From: an uncultured Lachnospiraceae bacterium
GTDB lineage: Bacteria; Bacillota; Clostridia; Lachnospirales; Lachnospiraceae
Reading direction: 5' to 3'
Assembly (NCBI GenBank): GCA_946614165.1
Contig: CAMOGQ010000001.1
Coordinates: 1-64,000, forward strand
DNA length: 64,000 nt
The notes under the pieces were generated by a model. The model did no database searches. It saw only the letters and a list, made by a program, of their open reading frames with translations, and had not been told where the DNA came from. Both the position numbers and the translations under genes were made by a program. Shown piece by piece: positions 9,805 to 18,766 of this stretch (position 1 is its first letter; the number at the start of each line of letters is the position of its first letter).

Positions 9805-12030
9805 ATGAGCATCACATTTATAGAAGATAAAAAAGCATTTCTGCTGGAGACCTGTCACAGCAGCTATCAGATGCAGGTGTCTGAAACAGGACAGCTCCTT
9901 CATCTTTACTACGGGACACCGACCCATGACCTGATGGATTATCTCTGCGTCCCCTTCGACGTGGGCTTTTCTCCCAATCCCTATGAAAAGAAGCTGACCA
10001 GAGGGGGCTCTTCGGACCTTCTGCCCCTGGAGTACAGCGGCCAGAATACGGGTGACTTCCGGACCGCTTCCGTCTGCTCCGTAAGAGAAGACGGGATCTG
10101 GGGAGCCGATTTCCGCTACGAAGGCCACGAGATCCTGGACGGGAAGTATTCCATTAAGGGCATGCCCTCCGCTTTTGATAAAAGCGGCAGTGCAGAGAGC
10201 CTGAAGATCCTTCTTCGGGACGAAGCCTCGGGCCTGGAGGCAGAGCTTCTTTACGGCGTCTTTGATAAGGAGGATATGATCACAAGAGCCGTCCGCCTGC
10301 GGAACGGATCGGATCAGAAGATCACTCTGGAAAAAGCAGGATCCGCCTGCCTGGATCTGCCGTCAGGCGACTATGATCTGATCCACTTCCACGGAAGACA
10401 TACCCTGGAGAGGCAGGCGGAGAGAGTCCCTGTCATGACCGGGATCGAGACTGTCTCCTCCAAGCGGGGCGCTTCCAGCCACCAGCAGAATCCCTTCGTG
10501 ATCCTTTGCGGGAAAGATGCAGGAGAAGAGGCGGGAGAGTGTTTCGGCATGATGCTGGTCTATTCCGGAAGCCACCGCTTTGACATAGAAAAAGAGCAGA
10601 CCGGGTCTGTACGGGTGAGCGCCGGCATCCATGAGGAGCATTTTTCATGGCTCCTCAGGCCGAACGAAGTCTTTGAGACGCCGGAGGTCCTTATGACATT
10701 TTCGGACCGGGGCCTTTCCGCCCTGTCTGACAGCTACCACCGCTTTATCCGGTCCCATATCTGCAAAAGCGCATATATGGAAAGGAAAAGGCCTGTCCTG
10801 ATCAACAGCTGGGAAGCCTGCTACTTTGACTTTGACTCCGAAAAGATCCTGGATCTGGCCCGGAGGGCCGCGGAGCTTGGCATAGAAATGCTGGTCATGG
10901 ACGACGGCTGGTTCGGAAAAAGGATCGATGACAACGCGGGCCTGGGAGACTGGTATGTCAACGAGGACAGACTCCCCGGAGGCCTTGCTCCCCTGATCGG
11001 AAAGATCCGGGACATGGGGCTGAAGTTCGGCATCTGGGTGGAGCCGGAAATGGTCAACGAGGATTCGGACCTCTACAGGGCCCATCCCGACTGGGCTCTG
11101 ACCGTGCCCGGAAGAAAGCCTTCCGTAAGCCGCAACCAGCTGGTCCTGGACATGTCCAGACCGGAAGTGGTGGATTATCTTTACCACACCCTCCACAGTC
11201 TGCTGGCGGATCATGACATAGCCTATGTCAAATGGGACATGAACCGCCACCTGACGGACTTCTACAGCCGCGGCCTTCCTCCCGAAAGGCAGGGCGAAGT
11301 CCCCCACCGTTTCATGCTGGGCCTCTATGACCTGCTGGAGCGTCTGACAGAGGATTTCCCGGACGTGCTTTTCGAAGGATGTTCGGGCGGCGGCGGAAGG
11401 TTCGACGCGGCCATGCTGCGCTATTTTCCCCAGATCTGGTGCTCCGACGATACGGACGCCTTTGAGCGCCTCTCCATCCAGGAAGGCACCTCCTACGGCT
11501 ATCCCATATCTTCCGTCAGCGCCCATGTGTCGGCAGTCCCCAACCACCAGACCGGCCGGATCACTCCCTTCGGCACCAGAGGCCTTACTGCCATGCAGGG
11601 GAGCTTTGGCTACGAACTGGATCTGAAAACGCTGACAGAAGAGGAAAAAAGCGAGGTCAGAAAGCAGATCGCGGACTATCACGCCCTTTACGACCTGATC
11701 CAAAAGGGCAGTTACTACCGTCTGACGGACCAGATGGGAAGAGGCGACCACAAAGCCTGGGAATTTGTTTCCAGGGACCGCTCTCAGGTCATGGTCAGCC
11801 TTGTGGTCACAGCCGCAAGGCCCTGCCTGGGGCCTATCCGGATCCGCTTAAGAGGTCTTCTTCCCGAAGCGGACTATGAGCTGGTGAGCCGGGAGACCTT
11901 CGGCTGCGGAAATCCCCTTCCCGATCAGAGAAAGCGTTTCACAGGGGCGGCCCTGATGAAGGGCGGATATGTCCTTCCCGAGATGTTCGGAAGTTTTCCT
12001 TCCTGCAGGATCCTCTTTAAAAAGGTCTGA
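9805..12030 (+). CDS. Alpha-galactosidase, GH36 (RafA/AgaN type)
   Basis: A 741-residue cytoplasmic retaining alpha-galactosidase, close to the family length of about 730. The order is an N-terminal beta-supersandwich (1-325), a TIM barrel (330-690) and a C-terminal beta domain. Visible motifs are VLINSWEACYFDFD, MLVMDDGWFG, the nucleophile in YVKWDMNRHLTD, CSGGGGRFD, and the acid/base region WCSDDTDAFERL. The substrate is expected to be melibiose, raffinose or stachyose. It is last in the operon with YesL and the Sip1-like enzyme, and a terminator follows. With the transporter broken as read, sugar entry would depend on another uptake system. Confidence 0.95.
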   Translation: MSITFIEDKKAFLLETCHSSYQMQVSETGQLLHLYYGTPTHDLMDYLCVPFDVGFSPNPYEKKLTRGGSSDLLPLEYSGQNTGDFRTASVCSVREDGIWGADFRYEGHEILDGKYSIKGMPSAFDKSGSAESLKILLRDEASGLEAELLYGVFDKEDMITRAVRLRNGSDQKITLEKAGSACLDLPSGDYDLIHFHGRHTLERQAERVPVMTGIETVSSKRGASSHQQNPFVILCGKDAGEEAGECFGMMLVYSGSHRFDIEKEQTGSVRVSAGIHEEHFSWLLRPNEVFETPEVLMTFSDRGLSALSDSYHRFIRSHICKSAYMERKRPVLINSWEACYFDFDSEKILDLARRAAELGIEMLVMDDGWFGKRIDDNAGLGDWYVNEDRLPGGLAPLIGKIRDMGLKFGIWVEPEMVNEDSDLYRAHPDWALTVPGRKPSVSRNQLVLDMSRPEVVDYLYHTLHSLLADHDIAYVKWDMNRHLTDFYSRGLPPERQGEVPHRFMLGLYDLLERLTEDFPDVLFEGCSGGGGRFDAAMLRYFPQIWCSDDTDAFERLSIQEGTSYGYPISSVSAHVSAVPNHQTGRITPFGTRGLTAMQGSFGYELDLKTLTEEEKSEVRKQIADYHALYDLIQKGSYYRLTDQMGRGDHKAWEFVSRDRSQVMVSLVVTAARPCLGPIRIRLRGLLPEADYELVSRETFGCGNPLPDQRKRFTGAALMKGGYVLPEMFGSFPSCRILFKKV

Positions 12031-12069
12031 AAAGAACAGGGATCTGTAAAATATATAGAGATGCAAAAA

Positions 12070-12110
12070 AGCATGCGGCCTTTGCCTTCCGGCAGGGCCG
12101 CATGCTTTTT
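12070..12110 (+). terminator. Terminator of the alpha-galactosidase operon
   Basis: AGCATGCGGCC pairs with GGCCGCATGCT and is followed by TTTT. It lies 40 bases past the GH36 stop codon. Confidence 0.9.
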
Positions 12111-12282
12111 CTGGCAGAGAAAAAAGGAAGGGAAGAAAAGATAAAAAAACAGGGATGGAAAGAGAAGAGCATGAAAGGATGCTTTTCGCAGGCGGTCAGA
12201 AAAATCCCCGGCGGCACATGCATGCTGGCATGTCTCACCGGGGACCTCGGTATGTCTGTGGGATGAAAGGAAAGCGCAGGCC

Positions 12283-12543
12283 TTATGCCAGGTTCCTCCA
12301 GGTCATTCCGTAGACCTGTTCCATGATCTTCAGGATCTCTTCCTTCATTTTCAGGCAGGCTTCGCTTTCTGTCTTGAAATGCATCAGTCCGATTTTCTGC
12401 TTCTTATCTGAAAAGTACAGTTCCCAGCCGTCAGAAGTTTTTCCCAGACAGATCCTGTTCTTATGGTGTCCGCCTTTTAATGCATAAAGTTTGGAAGGGA
12501 CCAGATGCTCGTTGAAAAACTGCTTTAACTCTTTGACTGTCAT
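12283..12543 (-). CDS. Small conserved hypothetical protein (86 residues)
   Basis: Not firmly recognised. The 86-residue product starts MTVKELKQFFNEHLVPS and has a compact alpha/beta pattern with WELYFSDKKQKIGLMHF and a C-terminal helix rich in Lys/Glu. The W-E-x-Y-x-S pattern recalls small proteins of similar size near toxin-immunity and accessory loci, but that link is weak. ATG 12543 is selected because AAAGGA lies seven bases upstream. It has its own near-consensus promoter (12604-12632) and a strong inverted repeat in its leader, so it is probably a real, separately regulated gene. No signal peptide or membrane segment. Confidence 0.7.
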   Translation of the reverse strand: MTVKELKQFFNEHLVPSKLYALKGGHHKNRICLGKTSDGWELYFSDKKQKIGLMHFKTESEACLKMKEEILKIMEQVYGMTWRNLA

Positions 12544-12558
12544 GACGATTTCCTTTCT

Positions 12559-12579
12559 TTGCGGATTCTGAATCCGCAA
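12559..12579 (-). repeat. Perfect inverted repeat in the 5' leader
   Basis: TTGCGGATTC and GAATCCGCAA are perfect complements separated by one base. The repeat lies between the promoter and the ribosome binding site of the 86-residue gene, so it can form an RNA hairpin or be a dyad for a repressor. Confidence 0.7.
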
Positions 12580-12603
12580 CATGTAGTTTTTAAAACTAGA
12601 TAT

Positions 12604-12632
12604 ATACTAACATGCCCGGGGCCTGTGTGCAA
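12604..12632 (-). promoter_or_regulatory. Promoter of the small hypothetical gene
   Basis: Reading the minus strand: TTGCAC (12632-12627), 17 bases, TAGTAT (12609-12604). An inverted repeat TAGTTTT-T-AAAACTA (12584-12598) lies at the expected start point and could be an operator. Confidence 0.65.
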
Positions 12633-12783
12633 GTGGTGTGCGAATTTTCGGAATATTAACGGAAAACTGTATGAAAATGATACGTTTCTTCATGCTTCTG
12701 CCCATGAGATCCTTCCCGCGGATGGGATAGTACCTTTGCGGCAGGATTTCCGTAAGGATTTCTTCATAATCTTTTCTTAAGTT

Positions 12784-12831
12784 ACTGCTGAAATTTGCAT
12801 CCGATAGATGTAAGATGTTAGCAGTCTTTTT
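12784..12831 (+). terminator. Terminator-like hairpin upstream of the transglutaminase-like gene
   Basis: ACTGCTGA pairs with TTAGCAGT (one G-U) around an inner CATC/GATG helix and runs into CTTTTT. No plus-strand gene precedes it, so it may attenuate the gene that begins 39 bases later. The rest of 12633-12783 shows nothing recognisable. Confidence 0.45.
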
Positions 12832-12869
12832 GTCACATCAAAACAGAATAGAATAAAGAAGGAAGTACC

Positions 12870-14054
12870 ATGAACGGGAATACAGACAACAAAAAGAGAG
12901 GCGCTTCGCCTCTGATCACGGTCCTTGTCCTTGTGCTGGCGGTCATGACCGGTTTTCAGATCTTTTCGTTTATCCTCTATACGAAAAGGATCAGTGAGCT
13001 TACCTATAAGATGAATGTCCTGCTGGATCTGCAGGCCGATGCCCAGGAGACCCCCGGAGAGTTCCAGGAAAACGGATACAGGGTAGAGGGAGAGTACGAG
13101 ATCAAAGATACCAGCGCGGTTTCCGACGCCTATATTTCGGGAGATGCCTCCGCTCTGAGCCCTGAGGATAAGGAGACCCTGGATCTGGCCTCCCGTGTCC
13201 TTTCGGAGATCATCAAGGACGACATGACCCAGTTCGAAAAGGAAAAAGCCGTATACGACTGGATGTATGAGAACATCGCCATGGACGAGGCCGGCACCAG
13301 GGCTGTCATAGGAAGAAATACCGGCGATCAGTCCACTCCCCGGGGCGTTCTCAAATCCGGGAGCGCCGTCTGCGTGGGCTATGCCACCACCTTCCGCCTT
13401 CTTGTCAACATGCTGGGCATGGAATGCCATATCCCTCACAACGAGTACCATTCCTGGGACATGGTCCTTCTGGACGACGGCTGCTGGTATCATGTGGATA
13501 TCTATTATGACGTAACGTCCGACAGCCGCTACGGCAACTTCAACATGACCGACGAGATCTGCCTGGAAAGCCACGAGTTCCCCAGGGACGCTCTGCCCCA
13601 GGCAGACGGCAGGCTCTATACGCCTCAGAATCAGTTCAAGAGAGAGATCACCAGCATTTACAGGCTGCCTTCCGCCATAAAGAAGGATACGGAAAAGGGA
13701 AAGACCAGTCTTTTCTATGCCTTTAAGGAGGAGCCGGAGGAGAATGAGCTGGGAGCGGTGGACTATATCATGTCCCCTGTGGAATATGCTCTGTCGGACG
13801 ATGAAAAGACGGCTTCCATTTCCTATACCTGGTATGAGGGAGAAGAGGAGAATTCCTATATCCTGGGCGTCTTCGTAAATATCTTCAGCGAGGAATACAG
13901 CTACAGCGGAAACGCGGACGACGAATCCATTGAGAAGATGAAAGAAGCCTATGAAAAGGCCTTCGGCCTCACCATGGAGGAATTTGAGACCAGCTATACC
14001 AGACAGGAAGGAAAGGAGTCTTTCGATGAGGCGGATGAAGTTATCGAATATTAA
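12870..14054 (+). CDS. Membrane-anchored transglutaminase-like protein
   Basis: A 394-residue protein with one N-terminal membrane anchor (about residues 14-37) and an extracytoplasmic transglutaminase-like domain (about 115-220). The Cys-His-Asp triad is visible as SAVCVGYATTFRLL, NEYHSWDMV and WYHVDIYYD. Such domains in Gram-positive surface proteins act as cysteine peptidases or cross-linking enzymes; the substrate is unknown. The C-terminal ~170 residues are acidic and unrecognised. ATG 12870 has GAAGGA upstream. The 3' end overlaps a DUF4358 lipoprotein gene by 29 bases, so both are likely cotranscribed and work at the cell envelope. Confident for fold, not for function. Confidence 0.85.
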   Translation: MNGNTDNKKRGASPLITVLVLVLAVMTGFQIFSFILYTKRISELTYKMNVLLDLQADAQETPGEFQENGYRVEGEYEIKDTSAVSDAYISGDASALSPEDKETLDLASRVLSEIIKDDMTQFEKEKAVYDWMYENIAMDEAGTRAVIGRNTGDQSTPRGVLKSGSAVCVGYATTFRLLVNMLGMECHIPHNEYHSWDMVLLDDGCWYHVDIYYDVTSDSRYGNFNMTDEICLESHEFPRDALPQADGRLYTPQNQFKREITSIYRLPSAIKKDTEKGKTSLFYAFKEEPEENELGAVDYIMSPVEYALSDDEKTASISYTWYEGEEENSYILGVFVNIFSEEYSYSGNADDESIEKMKEAYEKAFGLTMEEFETSYTRQEGKESFDEADEVIEY

Positions 14055-14538
14055 GCGCCGGATGGCCCTTCTTATGGTCCTTTTGACAGGCATCTTCCTG
14101 GTTGCCGCCTGCGGCAAAGAGGAAGGAAGCGGGAAGGATCTATCCATGGAAGAGCTGGAGGAAAAGCTTCTTTCCGCCGATTCCACCCTGCCGGAGATGG
14201 CAGTGGCCAGAGGGGCCGACGAGGACGCGGAGGTGACCTTTGCCTGTCTGTGCGGCTTTGACTATGACAGGGTAGAGGATTTCTTTTATGCCTACGCCGA
14301 CCAAGGGACGGCCCATGAGATCTCCGTCATCCGTCTGAAGGACCCTTCGGACGCGGCCCTCGTCATGAAGGAACTGCAGGCCCATGTGGAATCCAGGAAG
14401 GGGACCATGGAAAACTACAGTCCGGACCAGGTGGCCATGGTGGAGGATCATGTCCTTGTCAGAGAGGGATCCTATGTAGCCCTGATCATCTGCGAAAGAG
14501 CCGGGGCCGTCAGAAGCGCCTTCGAGAGCTTTTTCTGA
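14026..14538 (+). CDS. DUF4358 lipoprotein
   Basis: A 170-residue lipoprotein: a basic N-terminus, a hydrophobic segment (MALLMVLLTGIFLVAAC) and a lipobox Cys at about residue 25, followed by a Gly/Ser/Glu-rich linker and a DUF4358 domain. DUF4358 lipoproteins are common in Clostridia and have no known function. ATG 14026 is chosen because AAAGGAG lies eight bases upstream; it overlaps the preceding transglutaminase-like gene by 29 bases, implying translational coupling. Confidence 0.85.
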   Translation: MRRMKLSNIKRRMALLMVLLTGIFLVAACGKEEGSGKDLSMEELEEKLLSADSTLPEMAVARGADEDAEVTFACLCGFDYDRVEDFFYAYADQGTAHEISVIRLKDPSDAALVMKELQAHVESRKGTMENYSPDQVAMVEDHVLVREGSYVALIICERAGAVRSAFESFF

Positions 14539-14643
14539 TTTGTGAACAAACCAGAAAATCCCCGTGCGTGAGGAATTTTGAGTAAATCAAAGAAAAACGA
14601 AGATAAAACGAGAAAAACGGAGAAAATCCCATGCTCAATGGGC

Positions 14644-14672
14644 TTGCAAAGGCGCGGGGTCAAATCTATTAT
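14644..14672 (+). promoter_or_regulatory. Sigma-A promoter of groES-groEL
   Basis: TTGCAA (14644-14649), 17 bases, TATTAT (14667-14672). The CIRCE element begins 11 bases after the -10, so HrcA binding would cover the transcription start. Confidence 0.75.
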
Positions 14673-14683
14673 ACAGTCTAGAG

Positions 14684-14710
14684 TTAGCACTCAGATATAA
14701 AGAGTGCTAA
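14684..14710 (+). promoter_or_regulatory. CIRCE operator (HrcA binding site)
   Basis: Exact consensus TTAGCACTC - nine bases - GAGTGCTAA. It shows HrcA repression and heat-shock induction of groESL. No hrcA lies in the window. Confidence 0.98.
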
Positions 14711-14765
14711 CAAATAAAAAACAGTCCAGAAGCGGCCAGGCCGCATAGTTTAAGGAGGCATTTTT

Positions 14766-16708
<1,943 letters not shown>

Positions 16709-16813
16709 TCCGGCCAGGCAGGCGAAAGGATTGCGGCAAAGACAGGCCGGACAGACATGATCTGAAAAGAAAGTCCTGATCTGGCAGGTCAGAAAAAATA
16801 TGAAACTATATGA

Positions 16814-16846
16814 GCCTCCTTCGGTTTTTCCGGAGGAGGCTTTTTT
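16814..16846 (+). terminator. Terminator of groES-groEL
   Basis: GCCTCCTTCGG pairs with CCGGAGGAGGC (one G-U) across TTTTT and is followed by six T residues. Confidence 0.9.
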
Positions 16847-17504
16847 ATGGCTTGACAAATGAGAGCCTGGCAGAGGATGGAGACGAAAAGACCTGAGGAG
16901 AAAAACAGGAAAAGGCTCCAGAAAGAAACAGAGCATGAGCAGGAGGAAAGCAAAAGGGCAGGAGGAAAAAAGGAAACAGGAAAGTTGAACCGAAAATAAG
17001 ATAAAAAAAGAATATAAAGAAAAAGGGAAGACTGAGATTGACAGACTGGAAGAAAAAGACCGGGACAGAACCGGGATACAGGCAGCAGGCAGAAATACAG
17101 CAGCGGAAGGCGTGAGGAATAAACACATGGAAATGAATGCGGCAGATGTTGGGCTTGGTTGCCATTCTCTGGTATTCGTTGTAAAATTGGAAGTGAAAAG
17201 ATGCCAGGGCATCTGTCTGCATGGATACCCGCGGAGCGCATGTGAGTAGTTTCGACAGCTGGCAGGCGGGAGCTGCTTTTATCAGGGTGTTTCGGAGAGA
17301 AAATGCAGGCAAATATGGCAGGAGAGCCGGGATTCTGAAAGGAATGCAGGTTTGTTAAATTTAGCCTGAAGCAGAATTTATGAACGAAATAAGAACAGGC
17401 CCAAAAACGAATGTCTAAAACGACATTTATCAGAATATTCTGAAAAATACCTGCAGAAACACCCCTGAAAAACGGCAGAAATAAGCCATTCTTAAAGGGG
17501 TACC
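16847..17504 (+). other. Gene-poor purine-rich stretch upstream of the CRISPR array
   Basis: No supported gene. From about 16860 to 17115 the plus strand is strikingly A/G-rich; minus-strand frames of 150 residues across it are only Phe/Ser/Pro/Leu-rich artefacts of that bias. From about 17340 the sequence becomes A/T-rich and leads into the first CRISPR repeat, so the last ~160 bases are the probable CRISPR leader. No cas gene is present. Confidence 0.5.
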
Positions 17505-17834
17505 GTAGAAATGATGAATAGCCCGCTTAGGGCATTGACACATACTCGGCATCCTCTTTGTATTTGTCCCTTTGGCCCGGTAGAAATGATGAATAGCCCG
17601 CTTAGGGCATTGACACACTTACCATCTCGTCGAAGGATTCCCTGCTGCTGTAGAGTAGAAATGATGAATAGCCCGCTTAGGGCATTGACACAAGTTGAGC
17701 TTGATCTGATATGCATCCTCATACCTGGTAGAAATGATGATTAGCCCGCTTAGGGCATTGACACACATGAAATAAACTTGATTATCCCGAAAGACCACAT
17801 CGTAGAAATGAAGATTAGTCCGCTTAGGGCATTG
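17505..17834 (+). CRISPR. Orphan CRISPR array, five repeats and four spacers
   Basis: Repeats start at 17505, 17580, 17655, 17728 and 17802. The unit is 37-38 bases, beginning GTAGAAATGA and ending GGGCATTGACAC(A), with a short GCCC/GGGC stem. Spacers are about 37, 37, 35 and 36 bases (17543-17579, 17618-17654, 17693-17727, 17766-17801) and differ from each other. Repeats 1-3 are identical, repeat 4 has one change, and repeat 5 is degenerate and loses the GACAC end. This places the leader on the left and the trailer on the right. A terminator follows on the plus strand, fitting left-to-right transcription. No cas genes lie in the window, so type is undetermined and effectors must act in trans or be absent. 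Confidence 0.95.
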
Positions 17835-17851
17835 GATTAACATGCTAAGGA

Positions 17852-17889
17852 ATTCTGTGAGGACCCATGTGGTCTTCACAGAATCTTTT
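17852..17889 (+). terminator. Terminator just after the CRISPR array
   Basis: ATTCTGTGAGGACC pairs with GGTCTTCACAGAAT (14 bp, one G-U) across CATGT and is followed by CTTTTT. It begins 18 bases after the last degenerate repeat and would end a plus-strand pre-crRNA. Confidence 0.88.
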
Positions 17890-17985
17890 TATTTTTATGC
17901 TTCCCGAAAGTTTTTTTGGATTGCGGTTAATGTACTGAGCCGTGATATCAGAAGAGGCAGACTTTATATCGGAGGAACTTATACT

Positions 17986-18447
17986 ATGACAGACAAAACA
18001 TTCGGAGAACTGAGTTATGAGTATGGCTGGAACGGAAAGCTTATGCTGAACTGGCTTGGCAAAGAAGAGGATGTGGATCTCGTGGTGTACGGTGAGGAAG
18101 AAGAGGGAATCAGTGATTATCAGAGAGAGTGCTTTACTGCTTTTCTCTCGGCCTGGCCGGATCTTCAGGCGGAAGTCCTTAATGAGATCTATCTGTACTA
18201 TCAGAAGCTGGTGAAAGAGCTGGGCTACGGAGACGGCAGTCATCCTGATTATCCGCTTCTTGGGGAGGCGGCTGATCTAAAGGATCATATACACCTTGAC
18301 CTGATCAGTTTCTTTGAAGAAGGCATCTATGAAGGAAGATGCGTGGGACTTGCCTTCAGCTGCAGCTGGGATGATGAGAACGGATGTGGAGTGCTCCTTA
18401 TTGATGAACATGTGGAAGAGGTCGGCTATCAGGATCTTGTGTTCTGA
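17986..18447 (+). CDS. Small acidic protein, possible DUF6985-type
   Basis: A 153-residue acidic cytoplasmic protein, no signal or membrane segment. It begins MTDKTFGELSYEYGW, contains EEEGISDYQRECFTAFL and ends with GLAFSCSWDDENGCGVLL then VEEVGYQDLVF. This layout (beta N-terminus, central helices, closing strand pair) resembles the DUF6985-type family of small Firmicutes proteins, sometimes found as solitary accessory genes; assignment is from memory of the pattern and tentative. ATG 17986 has GGAGGA ten bases upstream; a longer frame from 17842 would run through the CRISPR terminator and is rejected. It lies next to the CRISPR array but nothing links them functionally. Confidence 0.7.
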   Translation: MTDKTFGELSYEYGWNGKLMLNWLGKEEDVDLVVYGEEEEGISDYQRECFTAFLSAWPDLQAEVLNEIYLYYQKLVKELGYGDGSHPDYPLLGEAADLKDHIHLDLISFFEEGIYEGRCVGLAFSCSWDDENGCGVLLIDEHVEEVGYQDLVF

Positions 18448-18469
18448 CTATTTTTCTCCTGTCCTTTCC

Positions 18470-18501
18470 GGGATGCCTTCTTTTATTGGAGGCATCCCTT
18501 T
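18470..18501 (+). terminator. Terminator-like hairpin after the small acidic protein gene
   Basis: GGGATGCCT pairs with AGGCATCCC across an 11-base loop, then TTT. The T tract is short. The remaining intergenic sequence to 18662 is T-rich without recognisable features. Confidence 0.55.
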
Positions 18502-18662
18502 CGGCTCATTTCCATTTGACGCTTCTTTCCCGGTTTCTATTTTTCTGTATCTTTTCTTTTTCTCTGCCTGTGCTTAGGATTTCCAGGATCGCCCGGGCTC
18601 TTTTTTGCTTCTGCCGGCTTTCTTCCCGCTGTCTCTTTGTTCTGCCATGTACTCAAATCCAT

Positions 18663-18691
18663 TTGACGAACACAAAGTTAGACATTATAAT
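18663..18691 (+). promoter_or_regulatory. Promoter of rel
   Basis: TTGACG (18663-18668), 17 bases, perfect TATAAT (18686-18691). The start point would be near 18698, about 70 bases before the rel start codon. Confidence 0.85.
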
Positions 18692-18766
18692 CATGAGCAT
18701 ATTAAATTTTCTCACAATTTAAGAACCAGATACTGCTGTAAGGGACACGATACAGAGGGACCAGCT

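Noticed and set aside
16789..17312. Overlapping minus-strand frames of about 150 residues, hydrophobic and Phe/Ser/Pro-rich
   Set aside because: They arise from the purine-rich plus strand; no start signals, no coherent domain, and their hydrophobicity reflects only TTC/TTT/CCT codons.
17430..17879. Short frames containing repeated MCQCPKRAIHHFY-like units
   Set aside because: They are translations of the CRISPR repeats, not proteins.
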